Notes: generated from the letters alone by a model not told the origin. A stretch of DNA of 64,000 nt from JALOLV01 sp046295175 (GCA_046295175.1 JBKBNY010000010.1:62001-126000); one strand, 5' to 3'; shown: positions 1-9,272, counted from the stretch's first letter. Translations and numbers: made by a program.

Positions 1-246
1 GTAACCCGGCCAGTTTGAAGGCTTCGGTTTATAAATAAGCTCTACAATCTGCTCTGCTTTATATTTTTTCTTCTGCATTACTTCTTTGTAAGCTGGTCCT
101 ACCAATTTAGTATCTGCTTTGTGGCAAGCCAAGCAAGTATTTTTTTGCAATAATTTCTCAATATCTGGTGGAATCTTCGTCTGTGCTTTTGCTGTCGTAG
201 CTGCTACCCCTGCAACAAAAAGTAGGCTTAAAATCGTTTTTTTCAT
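1..246 (-). CDS. c-type cytochrome, C-terminally cut by window edge
   Basis: Small secreted haem protein, presumably a periplasmic electron carrier. Read on the minus strand from the ATG at 246, the first 82 codons are open to the window edge. A signal peptide (MKKTILSLLFVAGVAATTAKA) is followed by a class I cytochrome c start with the haem-binding motif CLACH at about residues 38-42 and the usual downstream K-x-VGPAY segment. The axial Met region lies outside the window. It was read directly from the bases. No partner gene is visible, so its respiratory complex is unknown. Family call is firm; physiological role is not. Confidence 0.85.
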   Translation of the reverse strand, partial: MKKTILSLLFVAGVAATTAKAQTKIPPDIEKLLQKNTCLACHKADTKLVGPAYKEVMQKKKYKAEQIVELIYKPKPSNWPGY

Positions 247-654
247 TTTCTCTGAATAAGTTTAAAAATATACTGCTCAAAACTTTGAGGTTGAATTACT
301 CCGCTAAATTCGTATTAAAAACGCTTTTTCAAAACAAAATTGTAAAAGTTTTTTGTTAATGTCTTGTTAAAGACTTGATAATGAAGATTTCAGGGCAATT
401 ATCGGTAGAATATCGCCACTCTAAAGAGGTTTTATGGTGCCACACAATAAATAAATTGCATATCGCTTGTATAAATAACAAAATTTGATGTATTTTGAAT
501 AAAATTTTACGATACGTCCTCCTCAAAGTCACACACACCCATTGCTATTCTTACTGCTATTGAGTACGAGAAAATTTTAATCGTACCCATTCATAATTAA
601 TCATCAAGAAAGAATCATCATCGACCTAAAACCGATGAAAGAGCAGTACTTCAA

Positions 655-697
655 ATGCTCGGGGATAATTGGCTATGCTATATTATTTTCCGAGCAT
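655..697 (+). other. hairpin ATGCTCGG/CCGAGCAT, possible terminator of a small RNA
   Basis: Perfect 8-bp arms at 655-662 and 690-697 enclose a 27-nt loop and are followed on the plus strand by ATTTTTG. No plus-strand gene ends here, so the hairpin may end a short untranslated transcript, or be decorative. Confidence 0.35.
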
Positions 698-718
698 ATT
701 TTTGTTTGAAAACTCAAC

Positions 719-752
719 AAAAAAGCCGTAGAGGCTATCTACGGCTTTTTGT
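719..752 (-). terminator. rho-independent terminator after ompH genes
   Basis: AAAAGCCGTAG and CTACGGCTTTT form an 11-bp stem around a short loop, with A/T runs on both sides, 20 bp past the stop of the ompH gene at 773. It closes the uppS-bamA-ompH-ompH run and could act in both directions. Confidence 0.85.
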
Positions 753-772
753 ATATAAAATCCAAGTTAAGA

Positions 773-1354
773 TTATTTCTTAGGAGCTGGAGTAGTTGTA
801 GTACTTGCTGCTGGTTGTTTTGCAGGAGGTGTAGCACCTAATTTTTTGAATACTAAATCCGAAATATCAGATTCTGTCGGAGCTACAAACAAGATTGCTG
901 TTGTACCAGGGCCAGCGTCAGTATTGAATACGTGCGTATAGCCGTTTTCTTTAGCTACTTCATTGATAGCCTTGTTGATTTTCTCAAGCACCGGAGCCAA
1001 CAATTGTTGTTGCTTACGTTGCAATTCTGTCTGTGCATTTTGTTGAAACTCTTGGATAGAGTTTTGCAAGTTCTGCAATTCTTTCTCACGGTCTGCCTTA
1101 ATTACAGCCGACATAGTAGCACCATTTTTCTCGTAATCACCAAGTTTTTTCTGGAAATCTGCCACTTTATCTTGATACAATTTATCGTATTGAGCACTTT
1201 CGGTTTTCAATTTTGCCTCAACGTCTTTAGCATCAGGGATATTTGTCAAGATATAATCAAGATTCGTGTATCCGATTTTAATGGCAGTTTGAGCGTTTAC
1301 GCTGATACCAGCTACAAGAAGTGCGATAAAAGCTGCAAAAAATTTGTTTTTCAT
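773..1354 (-). CDS. OmpH/Skp-family periplasmic chaperone (second copy)
   Basis: Predicted periplasmic chaperone that holds unfolded outer-membrane proteins for delivery to the BAM complex. The 193-residue product has a signal peptide (residues 1-22, ending VNAQ), a short beta strand (IKIGYTNLDYIL), a long charged coiled-coil region from about 45 to 125 (the Skp tentacles), and a return strand around GYTHVFN. The tail after about 170 is rich in Pro, Ala and Thr and low in complexity. It is the last gene of the minus-strand run after bamA and a paralogue, 50 bp downstream of the latter, followed directly by a strong terminator. Two or more ompH genes behind bamA are normal in Bacteroidota. Confidence 0.88.
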   Translation of the reverse strand: MKNKFFAAFIALLVAGISVNAQTAIKIGYTNLDYILTNIPDAKDVEAKLKTESAQYDKLYQDKVADFQKKLGDYEKNGATMSAVIKADREKELQNLQNSIQEFQQNAQTELQRKQQQLLAPVLEKINKAINEVAKENGYTHVFNTDAGPGTTAILFVAPTESDISDLVFKKLGATPPAKQPAASTTTTPAPKK

Positions 1355-1404
1355 TTGGAGTACTTATTTTTGGTTTGGTTTGATAACAATACTGTTGGTT
1401 TTGA

Positions 1405-1989
1405 TTAATTTTTATTTTTAGGCTGCTCGGTTCCACCTTTTTGTGGTGTTGCTACAGGCTCTTTTGCTTTACTTTCTTTTGCCGAAATCCCCATTGCCTC
1501 TAATACATAATCTGTGTAATCGTGGCGTGGGTCGGTATAAATCATACTTAGGTCTGAGGCTTTATCAAAGAGAAACATCAACTGTTTTTGACGAGCAACT
1601 TTATCGCAAGCTCTTATGATGTCATCCATGATGGGCTTCATCAATTCTTTCTTTTTCTGAAAAATCGTCCCGTTCAGCCCAAAGACTTTATTATTTAATT
1701 CTTTCAATTCGTTTTCTTTATCCTCAACCGCTTTCTGACGCTCACGTTTCATTTCGGGTGTCAACAATATTTCTTCTTGCTGTAATTGCTGACGCATTTT
1801 TTCTAATTCGGTACTCTTGGTCTGTATATCTTGTACCCATTTTTCGGAGTACTTTTCCATATCTTCCTGAGCTTTTTTGTACTCAGGCATTTTGCTGGTG
1901 ATATAATCAGAATCAATGTAGCCAAACTTCTGTGCTACACTTACCCATGAAACGAGCGACAAAACTAATAAAAATAATGCTTTTTTCAT
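1405..1989 (-). CDS. OmpH/Skp-family periplasmic chaperone (first copy)
   Basis: Skp-like chaperone for outer-membrane protein assembly. The 194-residue product has a signal peptide (MKKALFLLVLSLVSWVSVAQ), the strand KFGYIDSDYI that opens the Skp core, and a heptad-rich helical section at about 38-125. The Lys-rich tail ends PKNKN. It differs considerably from the neighbouring copy, so the duplication is old. It lies between bamA (162 bp upstream, with an inverted repeat in the gap) and the second copy. Confidence 0.88.
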   Translation of the reverse strand: MKKALFLLVLSLVSWVSVAQKFGYIDSDYITSKMPEYKKAQEDMEKYSEKWVQDIQTKSTELEKMRQQLQQEEILLTPEMKRERQKAVEDKENELKELNNKVFGLNGTIFQKKKELMKPIMDDIIRACDKVARQKQLMFLFDKASDLSMIYTDPRHDYTDYVLEAMGISAKESKAKEPVATPQKGGTEQPKNKN

Positions 1990-2051
1990 GCTATGTATGG
2001 CTTATTTAAAAGTTTTTTTATTAAAAGGTTGGTATTTGGTCGCTTGTCTTC

Positions 2052-2100
2052 CCATCTGTGCTATTGTTTCGTCTATTCTGACGTACTAACGCACAGATGG
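2052..2100. repeat. 10-bp inverted repeat between bamA and ompH
   Basis: CCATCTGTGC (2052-2061) and GCACAGATGG (2091-2100) are perfect complements around a 29-nt loop, in the 162-bp gap between bamA and the first ompH. There is no U-run, so a processing site or RNA-stability element is more likely than a terminator. Confidence 0.5.
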
Positions 2101-2151
2101 ATACATCATAGTATTTTATTAACAATAGATTAACATTGAGCCACCAAAAGA

Positions 2152-4773
2152 TTATCTGATTTGCTGGCCAATACTAAATGTAAAATTACGTAAACCTCGG
2201 TTGGTTAAGCCTGGGATTGGGTCAAAGCCTTGTCCGAAATCTAAACCTAACAAACCAAATGCTGGCATAAAGATTCTTGCTCCGACACCCGCCGTACGAC
2301 GTAGATTAAACGGATTGAAATCTTTGTAGCTTCCCCAGCTATTTCCTGCCTCTGCAAATGCCAATGCAAAAATTGTGGCTTGCGGATTTAGAGATACTGG
2401 ATAACGGAATTCGGCCGCATATTTACTATAAACTACCCCACCTTGGCGATTGGCGAATCCACCCGTTCCGAAGGTTTGGAGTTGTTCGAGCGTTGGTACA
2501 TAGACAATCCCTTCGTCGTATCCTCTCAGACCGATGATTTCAGAACCAACATTGAATGTACCCTGAGCACCAAGACCAGCACCACCCAAAATAAATCTAC
2601 CGAATGGGCTAAATGGTGTTTTAGAAGTATATCTACCCAAGAAACCCATGTGGGCTTTTACTGCAAAAACTAATTTACCAACTACTGGTGTAAACCATTG
2701 TGCATCAAACATCCACTTGTGTCCTTCGAGCCATTTGAATTGGTTTTCAACTGTTCCATTTCTAAATACCGAATACGGAGGATTAAAGTTTGCACTCAAG
2801 TTAATCGTAGAACCGCTGCGAGTAAATTGCGGGTTATCTAAGCTATATCTTGATATTGTAAAGTTTAGAGAAACATCGTTGGCAACACCTTTTGTAAATC
2901 CTGGGATGAAAAACGAGTTATCAACGTCGTATCTCTGGTATGATAATGCCGCACTGAAACTAAAGTTACGGTCTGGCCAATTCAAGCGTTTTCCGTAAGT
3001 AACCGTAGCACCTGTGTTTTTGAAATAACCACTGTTCAATCCGCCGAGTCCAAAACCACCAAAGCCCAGACCTCCGCCGAGTAAAGGATTAAAACCGCCT
3101 TGACGCTCATAAAATCTTTCGAGTCTCCTTTGGTAACTTCTGTTGTCTGATGCACTATGGAAAAGGCTTATCGAGAATGAGTTTGGTTTCTTACCTCCAA
3201 TCCACGGCTCAGTAAACGAAAGCGAATATGTTTGGAAAAACTGTCCACTGGCTTGCATACGAATCGCCAAACGCTGTCCGTCTCCGGCCGGAAGTGGCTT
3301 CCATTTTTTAAGATTTCCAATATTTCGAGCCGAGAAGTTATTAAATGCAATACCAAAAGTACCTACAAAACCTTGAAGACCACCCCAACCACCAGAAAGC
3401 TCGATGTTATCGCTTGGTTTTTCTTCGACATTGTAGTGAATATCTACTGTACCATCGGCTTGCGGAACAGGCTTAGGTTCGATTTTCTGCGGGTCGAAGT
3501 AACCCAACTTTGATAGCATTTGAGTGGTTTCTATCAAGTCGGTTTTACTGAATTTCTGACCAGGTTTTGTCAGAATTTCTCGCATAACTACGTGGTCACT
3601 GGTTTTAGTATTTCCGTTTAGTACAATACGGTTGATAGTCGCTTGCTTGCCTTCAAAGATTCTCATTTCGATATCAATCGAATCACCTTCTATCGCAACT
3701 TCAACTGGGTCGCATCTGAAATAAAGGTATCCTCTATCCATGTATTGCGAACTCACATCCACTTGCGGAATCCCATTGATTTTTTTATTCAAATCTTCTG
3801 GATTATACAAATCGCCTTTGCTAATTCCCAGAACCTGATTCAAGAAATCTTCTTTGTAAAGATAATTACCGGTCCATGTGATATTTCGGTAAAAATAACG
3901 ATGCCCTTCGTTGATATTCAAAACTACATTAAGGTTTTTTCCGTCGGGTGAATACGTAGAATCCATCAGGATTTGAGCATCACGGTAGCCTTTCTTATTG
4001 TAGAATTCGATTAGCTTTTGTTTATCCTCATCGAATTTTTTAGGAATAAACTTCGATGGTGTAAAAATACGAAGCGGAGCCCTTTCTTTTGTGTTTTTGA
4101 GTTTTGCAAGTAATTTATATTCAGGCATTTCGGTTGCACCCGTAAGCTGAATATCATTAATCTTGACTTTATTTTGTTTATCAATATTTACAATCAAAGT
4201 TGCGTTGTTAGCCCTCAAAGTATCGGTAACTTGCTTGATTTGAACTTTGGTATTCAAGAAACCTTTGTCGATGTAATAACGCTTAATTGTAAGCTGAATG
4301 TTTTTAATCAATGCATCGGTAATAACTTTACCTTTGTTACCTTTCACTTTCTCGGTAATGGCATCAATCTCACCCTTGCGGATACCCTGATAAGTAAACT
4401 TTTGTAAACGCGGACGTTCTCTAAGATTAATATCAAGGAAGATTTTGTCGTATTCGATTTTAGTAACATTGATAGCCACATCTTCGATGATACCTTGCTC
4501 CATCAATCGGCGAATCGCCGTGCTGATACGCTCTCCGGGTACAGTGATGCGGTCGTTTACGTTGAGGCCCGAAACCGAAATAAGCGTGTTTGGGTCTAAG
4601 AATTTTACGCCACTTACAGTAATACCCGCAATGATGTACTCTGCCGGACGGGCATAATCAATATCAATTTTTTGGTTGGCATAACTCTGCCCCACCCCCA
4701 AGCGTAATTGAGCTTGAGCCACCACACTTATAAGTAGAGAAATTGATAGGTAAAGAAGTTTTTGGAATTTCAT
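2152..4773 (-). CDS. bamA: outer-membrane protein assembly factor BamA
   Basis: Central Omp85 component of the BAM complex, which inserts beta-barrel proteins into the outer membrane. The 873-residue protein has a signal peptide ending AQAQ, POTRA-type domains over roughly residues 45-450 (for example GIRKGEIDAITEKVKGNKG and VLNGNTKTSDHVVMREI, the classic fifth-POTRA signature), then a 16-strand-type barrel rich in aromatic and Gly residues. The barrel contains the VRGF-like element as IGLRGYDEG. Length and order match full BamA of Bacteroidota. It lies 52 bp behind uppS and ahead of two Skp-like chaperone genes, the conserved envelope-biogenesis order. Confidence 0.96.
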   Translation of the reverse strand: MKFQKLLYLSISLLISVVAQAQLRLGVGQSYANQKIDIDYARPAEYIIAGITVSGVKFLDPNTLISVSGLNVNDRITVPGERISTAIRRLMEQGIIEDVAINVTKIEYDKIFLDINLRERPRLQKFTYQGIRKGEIDAITEKVKGNKGKVITDALIKNIQLTIKRYYIDKGFLNTKVQIKQVTDTLRANNATLIVNIDKQNKVKINDIQLTGATEMPEYKLLAKLKNTKERAPLRIFTPSKFIPKKFDEDKQKLIEFYNKKGYRDAQILMDSTYSPDGKNLNVVLNINEGHRYFYRNITWTGNYLYKEDFLNQVLGISKGDLYNPEDLNKKINGIPQVDVSSQYMDRGYLYFRCDPVEVAIEGDSIDIEMRIFEGKQATINRIVLNGNTKTSDHVVMREILTKPGQKFSKTDLIETTQMLSKLGYFDPQKIEPKPVPQADGTVDIHYNVEEKPSDNIELSGGWGGLQGFVGTFGIAFNNFSARNIGNLKKWKPLPAGDGQRLAIRMQASGQFFQTYSLSFTEPWIGGKKPNSFSISLFHSASDNRSYQRRLERFYERQGGFNPLLGGGLGFGGFGLGGLNSGYFKNTGATVTYGKRLNWPDRNFSFSAALSYQRYDVDNSFFIPGFTKGVANDVSLNFTISRYSLDNPQFTRSGSTINLSANFNPPYSVFRNGTVENQFKWLEGHKWMFDAQWFTPVVGKLVFAVKAHMGFLGRYTSKTPFSPFGRFILGGAGLGAQGTFNVGSEIIGLRGYDEGIVYVPTLEQLQTFGTGGFANRQGGVVYSKYAAEFRYPVSLNPQATIFALAFAEAGNSWGSYKDFNPFNLRRTAGVGARIFMPAFGLLGLDFGQGFDPIPGLTNRGLRNFTFSIGQQIR

Positions 4774-4825
4774 CTATAGGATAATTCGTTGGTAATCAAT
4801 ATTTTTAAATCTAACGCAATTCGAC

Positions 4826-5587
4826 TTAGGCTGTTTGGGTTGCCACTACTTGCTCGCTTGTTTTACCAAATCTTCTTTCACGATTTTGGTATGAATAAAT
4901 AGCTTCATACAAATGGTTTTCTCTGAATTCGGGCCAAAAGACATCATCCATAAAAATCAATTCGGCATAAGCGATTTGCCATAAAAGATAATTGCTGATG
5001 CGATGGTCGCCGCCTGTACGAATCAACAAATCTACATCGGGGGCTTCTTCGGTAGCCAGATGCTTTGCAAAAAGTTGTTCGTTTATATCTTCGACATTAA
5101 TAGTGCCTGCTTTTACTTTTTCGGCAATCTGTTTGGTTGCCTGAATAATCTCCCATTTACCGCTATAACTCAATGCCAAGGTAAGCGTAAGACCAGTGTT
5201 TTCTTTGGTCATGTCAATGGCTTCGAGTAATTCTTTACGGGCTTTTTTGGGCAAATCGTTGATTTCGCCGATAGATTTCAGGCGAACATTGTTTTTGTGT
5301 AACTGTGGAACTTCTTCTCGAATCGTCTTGACCAACAATTGCATAATTCCTTCAACTTCGAGTTTGGGTCTTCCCCAGTTTTCGGTCGAAAACGTATATA
5401 AAGTCAAATATTGAATGCCCAGCTCTGCACAAGTTTCAACAGTTTCACGAACCGAACGGATACCGTGGTGGTGTCCGAAAATACGCATCGCCCCTTGCTT
5501 CTTTGCCCATCGGCCGTTCCCATCCATAATAACGGCGATATGTCGAGGCAAATTGCTTTTGTCAAGCATTTCTTTCATTGTAAACAT
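4826..5587 (-). CDS. uppS: isoprenyl transferase / undecaprenyl diphosphate synthase
   Basis: Cis-prenyltransferase that extends farnesyl diphosphate with isopentenyl diphosphate to make the C55 lipid carrier of peptidoglycan and O-antigen precursors. The 253-residue protein shows the diphosphate-binding loop IMDGNGRWAKKQG near residues 20-32, then HHHGIRSVRE, LYTFSTENWGRP, DLLIRTGGDHRISNYLLWQ and the C-terminal FWPEF, all family signatures. Start at 5587 or at the in-frame ATG three codons later (MKEMLDK) are both possible. It is the first gene of the uppS-bamA-ompH-ompH unit. Confidence 0.95.
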   Translation of the reverse strand: MFTMKEMLDKSNLPRHIAVIMDGNGRWAKKQGAMRIFGHHHGIRSVRETVETCAELGIQYLTLYTFSTENWGRPKLEVEGIMQLLVKTIREEVPQLHKNNVRLKSIGEINDLPKKARKELLEAIDMTKENTGLTLTLALSYSGKWEIIQATKQIAEKVKAGTINVEDINEQLFAKHLATEEAPDVDLLIRTGGDHRISNYLLWQIAYAELIFMDDVFWPEFRENHLYEAIYSYQNRERRFGKTSEQVVATQTA

Positions 5588-5743
5588 ACAAACGGTTAGT
5601 GCTTACCCGTCAACTTTTTAGCGAAATTCGATTAAAATTTAAACGAATCACGATTAGTAAAATGTATCTTATATTTCCTCCTGATATTCTTTAACAATTA
5701 AGCCAAGCCTAAATTTTGGGCTTAAAAAATAAAATTTGGGATG

Positions 5744-5751
5744 CAAAGTTA
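5744..5751 (-). promoter_or_regulatory. Bacteroidota -7 box for the uppS-bamA operon
   Basis: On the minus strand the sequence reads TAACTTTGCATCCC, an exact TAnnTTTG. It lies about 157 bp before the uppS start. No clear TTG is seen at the -33 spacing. A long leader is implied. Confidence 0.5.
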
Positions 5752-5930
5752 CGAAAATAGATGGGTTTTTAAAATATGCTGATACACAAGTAGTTAAAAA
5801 ATGTTAAACCTTATGCATAAAAAAATAGTACTACCCCGAAGGATTTAAAATACGAGCCACAAAATATCATAATCTACTGATAATAAAGCACTTACGAGTC
5901 ATGGTCAAAGTATCAAAAACAATTTGTTTT

Positions 5931-5959
5931 TTGAATTAATTTATAATTTTCTATTTTTG
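5931..5959 (+). promoter_or_regulatory. Bacteroidota promoter (TTG-N18-TATTTTTG)
   Basis: TTG at 5931-5933 and TATTTTTG at 5952-5959 are separated by 18 bp, close to the consensus TTTG-N19-TAnnTTTG. It precedes the GTG start at 5983 by 23 bp, giving a very short leader. Confidence 0.7.
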
Positions 5960-5982
5960 GTTTGAATCAATCCTAACAATTT

Positions 5983-6795
5983 GTGAGATACCTTTACTTT
6001 CTGCTGTTTTTGCCTACTTTTGTTTATGCCACAGACGAGCCTTACCCGATTGGGGCGAGGTCTTGGGCTATGGGGAATTCGCTTGTTGCAGTGGCCGACC
6101 GCCATTCGATTTTTAATAATCCCGCAGGTTTGGGATTCCTCCAAAATAGTTTTGTTAATACTTCGTATCATTCAAGATTTGGAGTTTCGGGTTTGCAAAC
6201 CATTTCAATATCAGGCAATTATAACTTAAAACCTGTCAATATTGGCTTTGGGATAGACCGTTTTGGCGATAAACTCTACAACGAGCAGCGGCTCGGTCTG
6301 GCACTGGGTAAGGGTATCGGACGGTTTTCGCTCGGGGTCAAAGTCAATTACCTACAAGTGGTCATCGAAAATTTGACATCTCGCAAGACGTTCCTTACCG
6401 AATTTGGCGTAATCTCAAAGATTTCGTCAAAACTGCACGCAGGATTCCATGTTTCAAACCTTACGGGTGGTAAACTTTTTGAAACTCAGGGTATTCCGAC
6501 AATCATTCGGCTGGGAATGGGATTTTCGCCAACCAAACAGATTCTAATAACTGTAGAAGCCGAAAGAAATCTGAATTTGCCCACTATCGTAAAAGCTGGT
6601 CTTGAGTACCAAATCATACAGAATGTCTATTTGAGAACTGGCATTATATCAAAAATAAACAATGCCCACTTCGGGATTGGATTTGCCAAGAAAAATCTCA
6701 TTTTCGATTATGCTGCCAATACGCACCAATCGCTTGGTTTTTCACATCATTTATCGTTGAGTTATCAACTGACAAACAAGGAGGTGAAGCCATGA
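5983..6795 (+). CDS. PorV/PorQ-like outer-membrane beta-barrel protein
   Basis: Predicted small outer-membrane barrel of the FadL/PorV/PorQ-like group. PorV and PorQ work with the type IX secretion system, but membership in that system is not shown here. The 270-residue protein has a short signal peptide ending VYA. Then comes the family N-terminus GARSWAMGNSLVAVAD and FNNPAGLGFL, followed by alternating amphipathic strands. The start is GTG; an in-frame TAA lies three codons upstream, so no earlier start exists. A good promoter sits immediately upstream. Its stop overlaps the next start by 4 bp (ATGA), so the two genes are translationally coupled and probably act together. Confidence 0.75.
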   Translation: MRYLYFLLFLPTFVYATDEPYPIGARSWAMGNSLVAVADRHSIFNNPAGLGFLQNSFVNTSYHSRFGVSGLQTISISGNYNLKPVNIGFGIDRFGDKLYNEQRLGLALGKGIGRFSLGVKVNYLQVVIENLTSRKTFLTEFGVISKISSKLHAGFHVSNLTGGKLFETQGIPTIIRLGMGFSPTKQILITVEAERNLNLPTIVKAGLEYQIIQNVYLRTGIISKINNAHFGIGFAKKNLIFDYAANTHQSLGFSHHLSLSYQLTNKEVKP

Positions 6796-8867
6796 GAAAT
6801 AAAGCATTTTTGATTAAACACTCTCTTTTTTCATTGAAAAATAAATCATTTTGGGTATTTTATTTAGCCATAATGCTAATTTTTACTGAATTGTCAATTG
6901 CCCAAACTCCTAAAAAGCCTGAAATAAATTTGGATGAATTTATCCAAAAACTACAACCGATTCAGCAAGAAAATGCCAATTACGAAGACCTTTACGAATC
7001 GCTGTATCAGCTTTATCAAAACCCGATTGATTTAAACCGAGCCACCTACGAAGATTTGGCTTCGATGTATATTTTATCTGAATTACAGATTAACAGTATT
7101 CTCGATTATCGGCAAAAAAATGGTTCTTTTTTGAGTCTCTACGAATTGCAGGCAGTTCCCAATTTCGATTTGGATGCTATCCGACAAATACTACCTTTCG
7201 TAGAGGTTCGAGATAGACTTTCTAAGAATTCATTTTTAGGCATCTACGGTCGAGCTACCGAGCATTATGTGGTGCTACGTGCCGACCAAATTTTGGAGCA
7301 ATCGAAAGGTTTTGAAAACGGAAATTATCTCGGCTCGCCACAACGTACCTATTTGAGGTATAGACTGAGTCATCCAAAAGATTTTAGCCTAAATTTCATT
7401 GCCGAAAAAGACGCTGGCGAACAAAGTTATCTTGATTTTTATACTTTTCACCTCCAACTCAAAAACAAAGGAAACTGGAAAAACATCACGCTCGGCGACT
7501 ACCAAGTACAAATTGGTCAGGGGTTAATCACATCGGCTGGTTTTTACATCGGCAAAGGTGGCGAACCCATCACGACGGCTCGACGAAGCAATATTGGTAT
7601 TAAACCTTACGGCTCGCTGCTCGAAGGCGGATTTTTTAGGGGTGGTGCCGCTACTTATCAATTCAAAAATATTGAAATCACGGGCTTTGCAGCATATAAC
7701 AAACGTGATGCAAACGTAAGCGAAACAACGGGCGAACGAGAAGAATATTTCAGCTCAATTCTGACGACTGGTTTTCACCGAACCGAGAACGAAATTGCGA
7801 AAAAGAATCAGATTCAAGAGCAAAATATCGGTATAAATGCCGTTTATCATCTAAAAAATGGACAAATTGGCTTGACGGCCTTACACACAAATTTTGATGC
7901 AACGCTACAGCGAAGCCCGCAACTCTACAACAAATTTGAATTTAGTGGTAAACAAAACACAGTAATCGGTTCTAATTTTACTTACAACTGGCAAAATATT
8001 AACTTCTTTGGCGAAGCCGCACGCTCAAGCAGTGGCGGAATCGGGGCGGTCGGCGGGCTAATTGCTGCACTGAGTAAACAAGTAGAATTTGCACTAAACC
8101 TTCGCCATTACGATAAAAATTTCCATAGTTTTTATGGCAATGCTTTTGCCGAAGGTAGCCGAAGTATCAACGAAAAGGGAATTTATTGGGGACTAAAATA
8201 TACACCACGCAAAGGACTGATTTTCAGTGCATTTTACGACAGGTTTAAGTCTGATTGGCTTAGGTATCTGGTTGATGCTCCATCTCAAGGATTCGATTAT
8301 CTGTTTAGATTTACGTATCAACCAAACAAAAAAATCACGTTTTATACGCAATTCCATGAAGAACATAAACAACGAAATCTGCCAAATAATACCACCAAAA
8401 CGGATATTCTAACAAACACAATTCGTCAAAATCTAATCGCCAATTTTGAGTATGCCCTCAACCGCACATTTAAGGTACAAAGTAGGGTTCAGTTAAATAC
8501 ATTCCAATACCAAAACGCCTCAAAATCAAACGGTTACGCTCTGATGCAAGATATTGAGGGAAATATCAAAAAACTACAATTGAAAGGTAGGATTGCCTAC
8601 TTCAATACTCAAGATTATGATACACGTGTATATGCTTTTGAGAATGATGTTTTGTACGCGGTTTCGTTTCCGGCTTATTATGGAAAAGGATTCAGAACAT
8701 ACCTAATTGCTCGATACGGAATAAGTAGAAATCTTGATTTGTGGATAAGGATTGCCCGAACGCAGATTCAGCCTAATGAAGCTCGTGATAATATCGGAAG
8801 CGGTAACGATGAGTTGAGTGTTCCGCACCAAACACAAGCAAAATTGCAGGTAAGATATAGGTTTTGA
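6792..8867 (+). CDS. helix-hairpin-helix domain plus outer-membrane barrel protein
   Basis: Unusual combination of ComEA-like helix-hairpin-helix repeats and a predicted barrel, seen as an uncharacterised family in Bacteroidota. The 691-residue protein has an N-terminal hydrophobic segment (about residues 18-37, ending IAQ), then two HhH-like repeats at roughly 70-130 (NPIDLNRATYEDLASM, ILDYRQKNGSFLSLYELQAV). The remaining 550 residues alternate aromatic and polar residues and end in VRYRF, typical of an outer-membrane barrel C-terminus. Start ATG overlaps the preceding stop. HhH domains usually bind DNA, which fits DNA uptake, but here they may be protein-binding only. Function unknown. Confidence 0.75.
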   Translation: MRNKAFLIKHSLFSLKNKSFWVFYLAIMLIFTELSIAQTPKKPEINLDEFIQKLQPIQQENANYEDLYESLYQLYQNPIDLNRATYEDLASMYILSELQINSILDYRQKNGSFLSLYELQAVPNFDLDAIRQILPFVEVRDRLSKNSFLGIYGRATEHYVVLRADQILEQSKGFENGNYLGSPQRTYLRYRLSHPKDFSLNFIAEKDAGEQSYLDFYTFHLQLKNKGNWKNITLGDYQVQIGQGLITSAGFYIGKGGEPITTARRSNIGIKPYGSLLEGGFFRGGAATYQFKNIEITGFAAYNKRDANVSETTGEREEYFSSILTTGFHRTENEIAKKNQIQEQNIGINAVYHLKNGQIGLTALHTNFDATLQRSPQLYNKFEFSGKQNTVIGSNFTYNWQNINFFGEAARSSSGGIGAVGGLIAALSKQVEFALNLRHYDKNFHSFYGNAFAEGSRSINEKGIYWGLKYTPRKGLIFSAFYDRFKSDWLRYLVDAPSQGFDYLFRFTYQPNKKITFYTQFHEEHKQRNLPNNTTKTDILTNTIRQNLIANFEYALNRTFKVQSRVQLNTFQYQNASKSNGYALMQDIEGNIKKLQLKGRIAYFNTQDYDTRVYAFENDVLYAVSFPAYYGKGFRTYLIARYGISRNLDLWIRIARTQIQPNEARDNIGSGNDELSVPHQTQAKLQVRYRF

Positions 8868-8876
8868 GAAACAAAA

Positions 8877-8922
8877 GTCGGACGATAGTCAGACGACACA
8901 AGCGGTCCGACTATCGTCTGAC
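8877..8922. repeat. inverted pair of an 18-bp dispersed palindromic repeat
   Basis: GTCGGACGATAGTCAGAC (8877-8894) and GTCCGACTATCGTCTGAC (8905-8922) nearly complement each other and form a long hairpin between two convergent genes. The same 18-mer recurs at 30004-30021 and, inverted, at 48510-48527. It can act as a two-way terminator here. Confidence 0.7.
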
Positions 8923-8927
8923 TTTAT

Positions 8928-9272
8928 CTATTCTTGGAAAGAACTCACAATTGAGTTGACAATCGAAATTACAAAACTGAAAATCAGTGGGTGTAAAAAA
9001 CCATCAACACTAAAACCATCAACGAGTTTCGCACAGATGTAAACAATTATCACGTTTATTACCAATGCAAAAAGCCCAAGGGTAAAAACTGTAATCGGAA
9101 AAGAAAAGAAACTCAAAATTGGTTTTACGAATGTATTGAGCAAGCTCATAACCAATGCTACAATAAATGCAGTGGTATAGGAATCTTGACTGAGGTGGAT
9201 TCCAGAAAGGAAGCGTGGCGATAAATAAACCACCACCGCACAAATAGCGAGTCGAATAAGGTAGTTAATCAT
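8928..9272 (-). CDS. phage-holin-family (4-TM) small membrane protein
   Basis: A 114-residue inner-membrane protein of the Phage_holin_4_2 family, which despite its name is a widespread chromosomal family of unknown role. Four hydrophobic helices are visible (about residues 5-20, 30-50, 55-80 and 90-110) with the family elements SLLNTFVKPIL and the internal Asp/Gly turn VDGFSVDGF. The start ATG overlaps the hisIE stop by one base (TAATG), which points to coupled translation with hisIE. No lysis genes or phage genes are nearby, so a phage holin role is unlikely. Confidence 0.8.
   Translation of the reverse strand: MINYLIRLAICAVVVYLSPRFLSGIHLSQDSYTTAFIVALVMSLLNTFVKPILSFFSFPITVFTLGLFALVINVIIVYICAKLVDGFSVDGFLHPLIFSFVISIVNSIVSSFQE

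Larger units (their letters stand above)
247..772. other. 526-bp intergenic region
   Basis: No convincing gene. It separates the cytochrome gene from the ompH genes. It contains an 8-bp inverted repeat at 655-697 and the ompH terminator at 719-752, both listed separately. A 60-codon minus-strand reading frame at 356-538 has no recognisable features and is not called. Confidence 0.6.

Noticed and set aside
932..1408. 158-codon plus-strand frame opposite the ompH gene
   Set aside because: Shadow of a clear Skp-type gene; hydrophobic, compositionally odd translation with no family resemblance.
8928..9272. Phage holin as evidence of a prophage
   Set aside because: The family is chromosomal and widespread, and no other phage gene lies near; coupled to hisIE.
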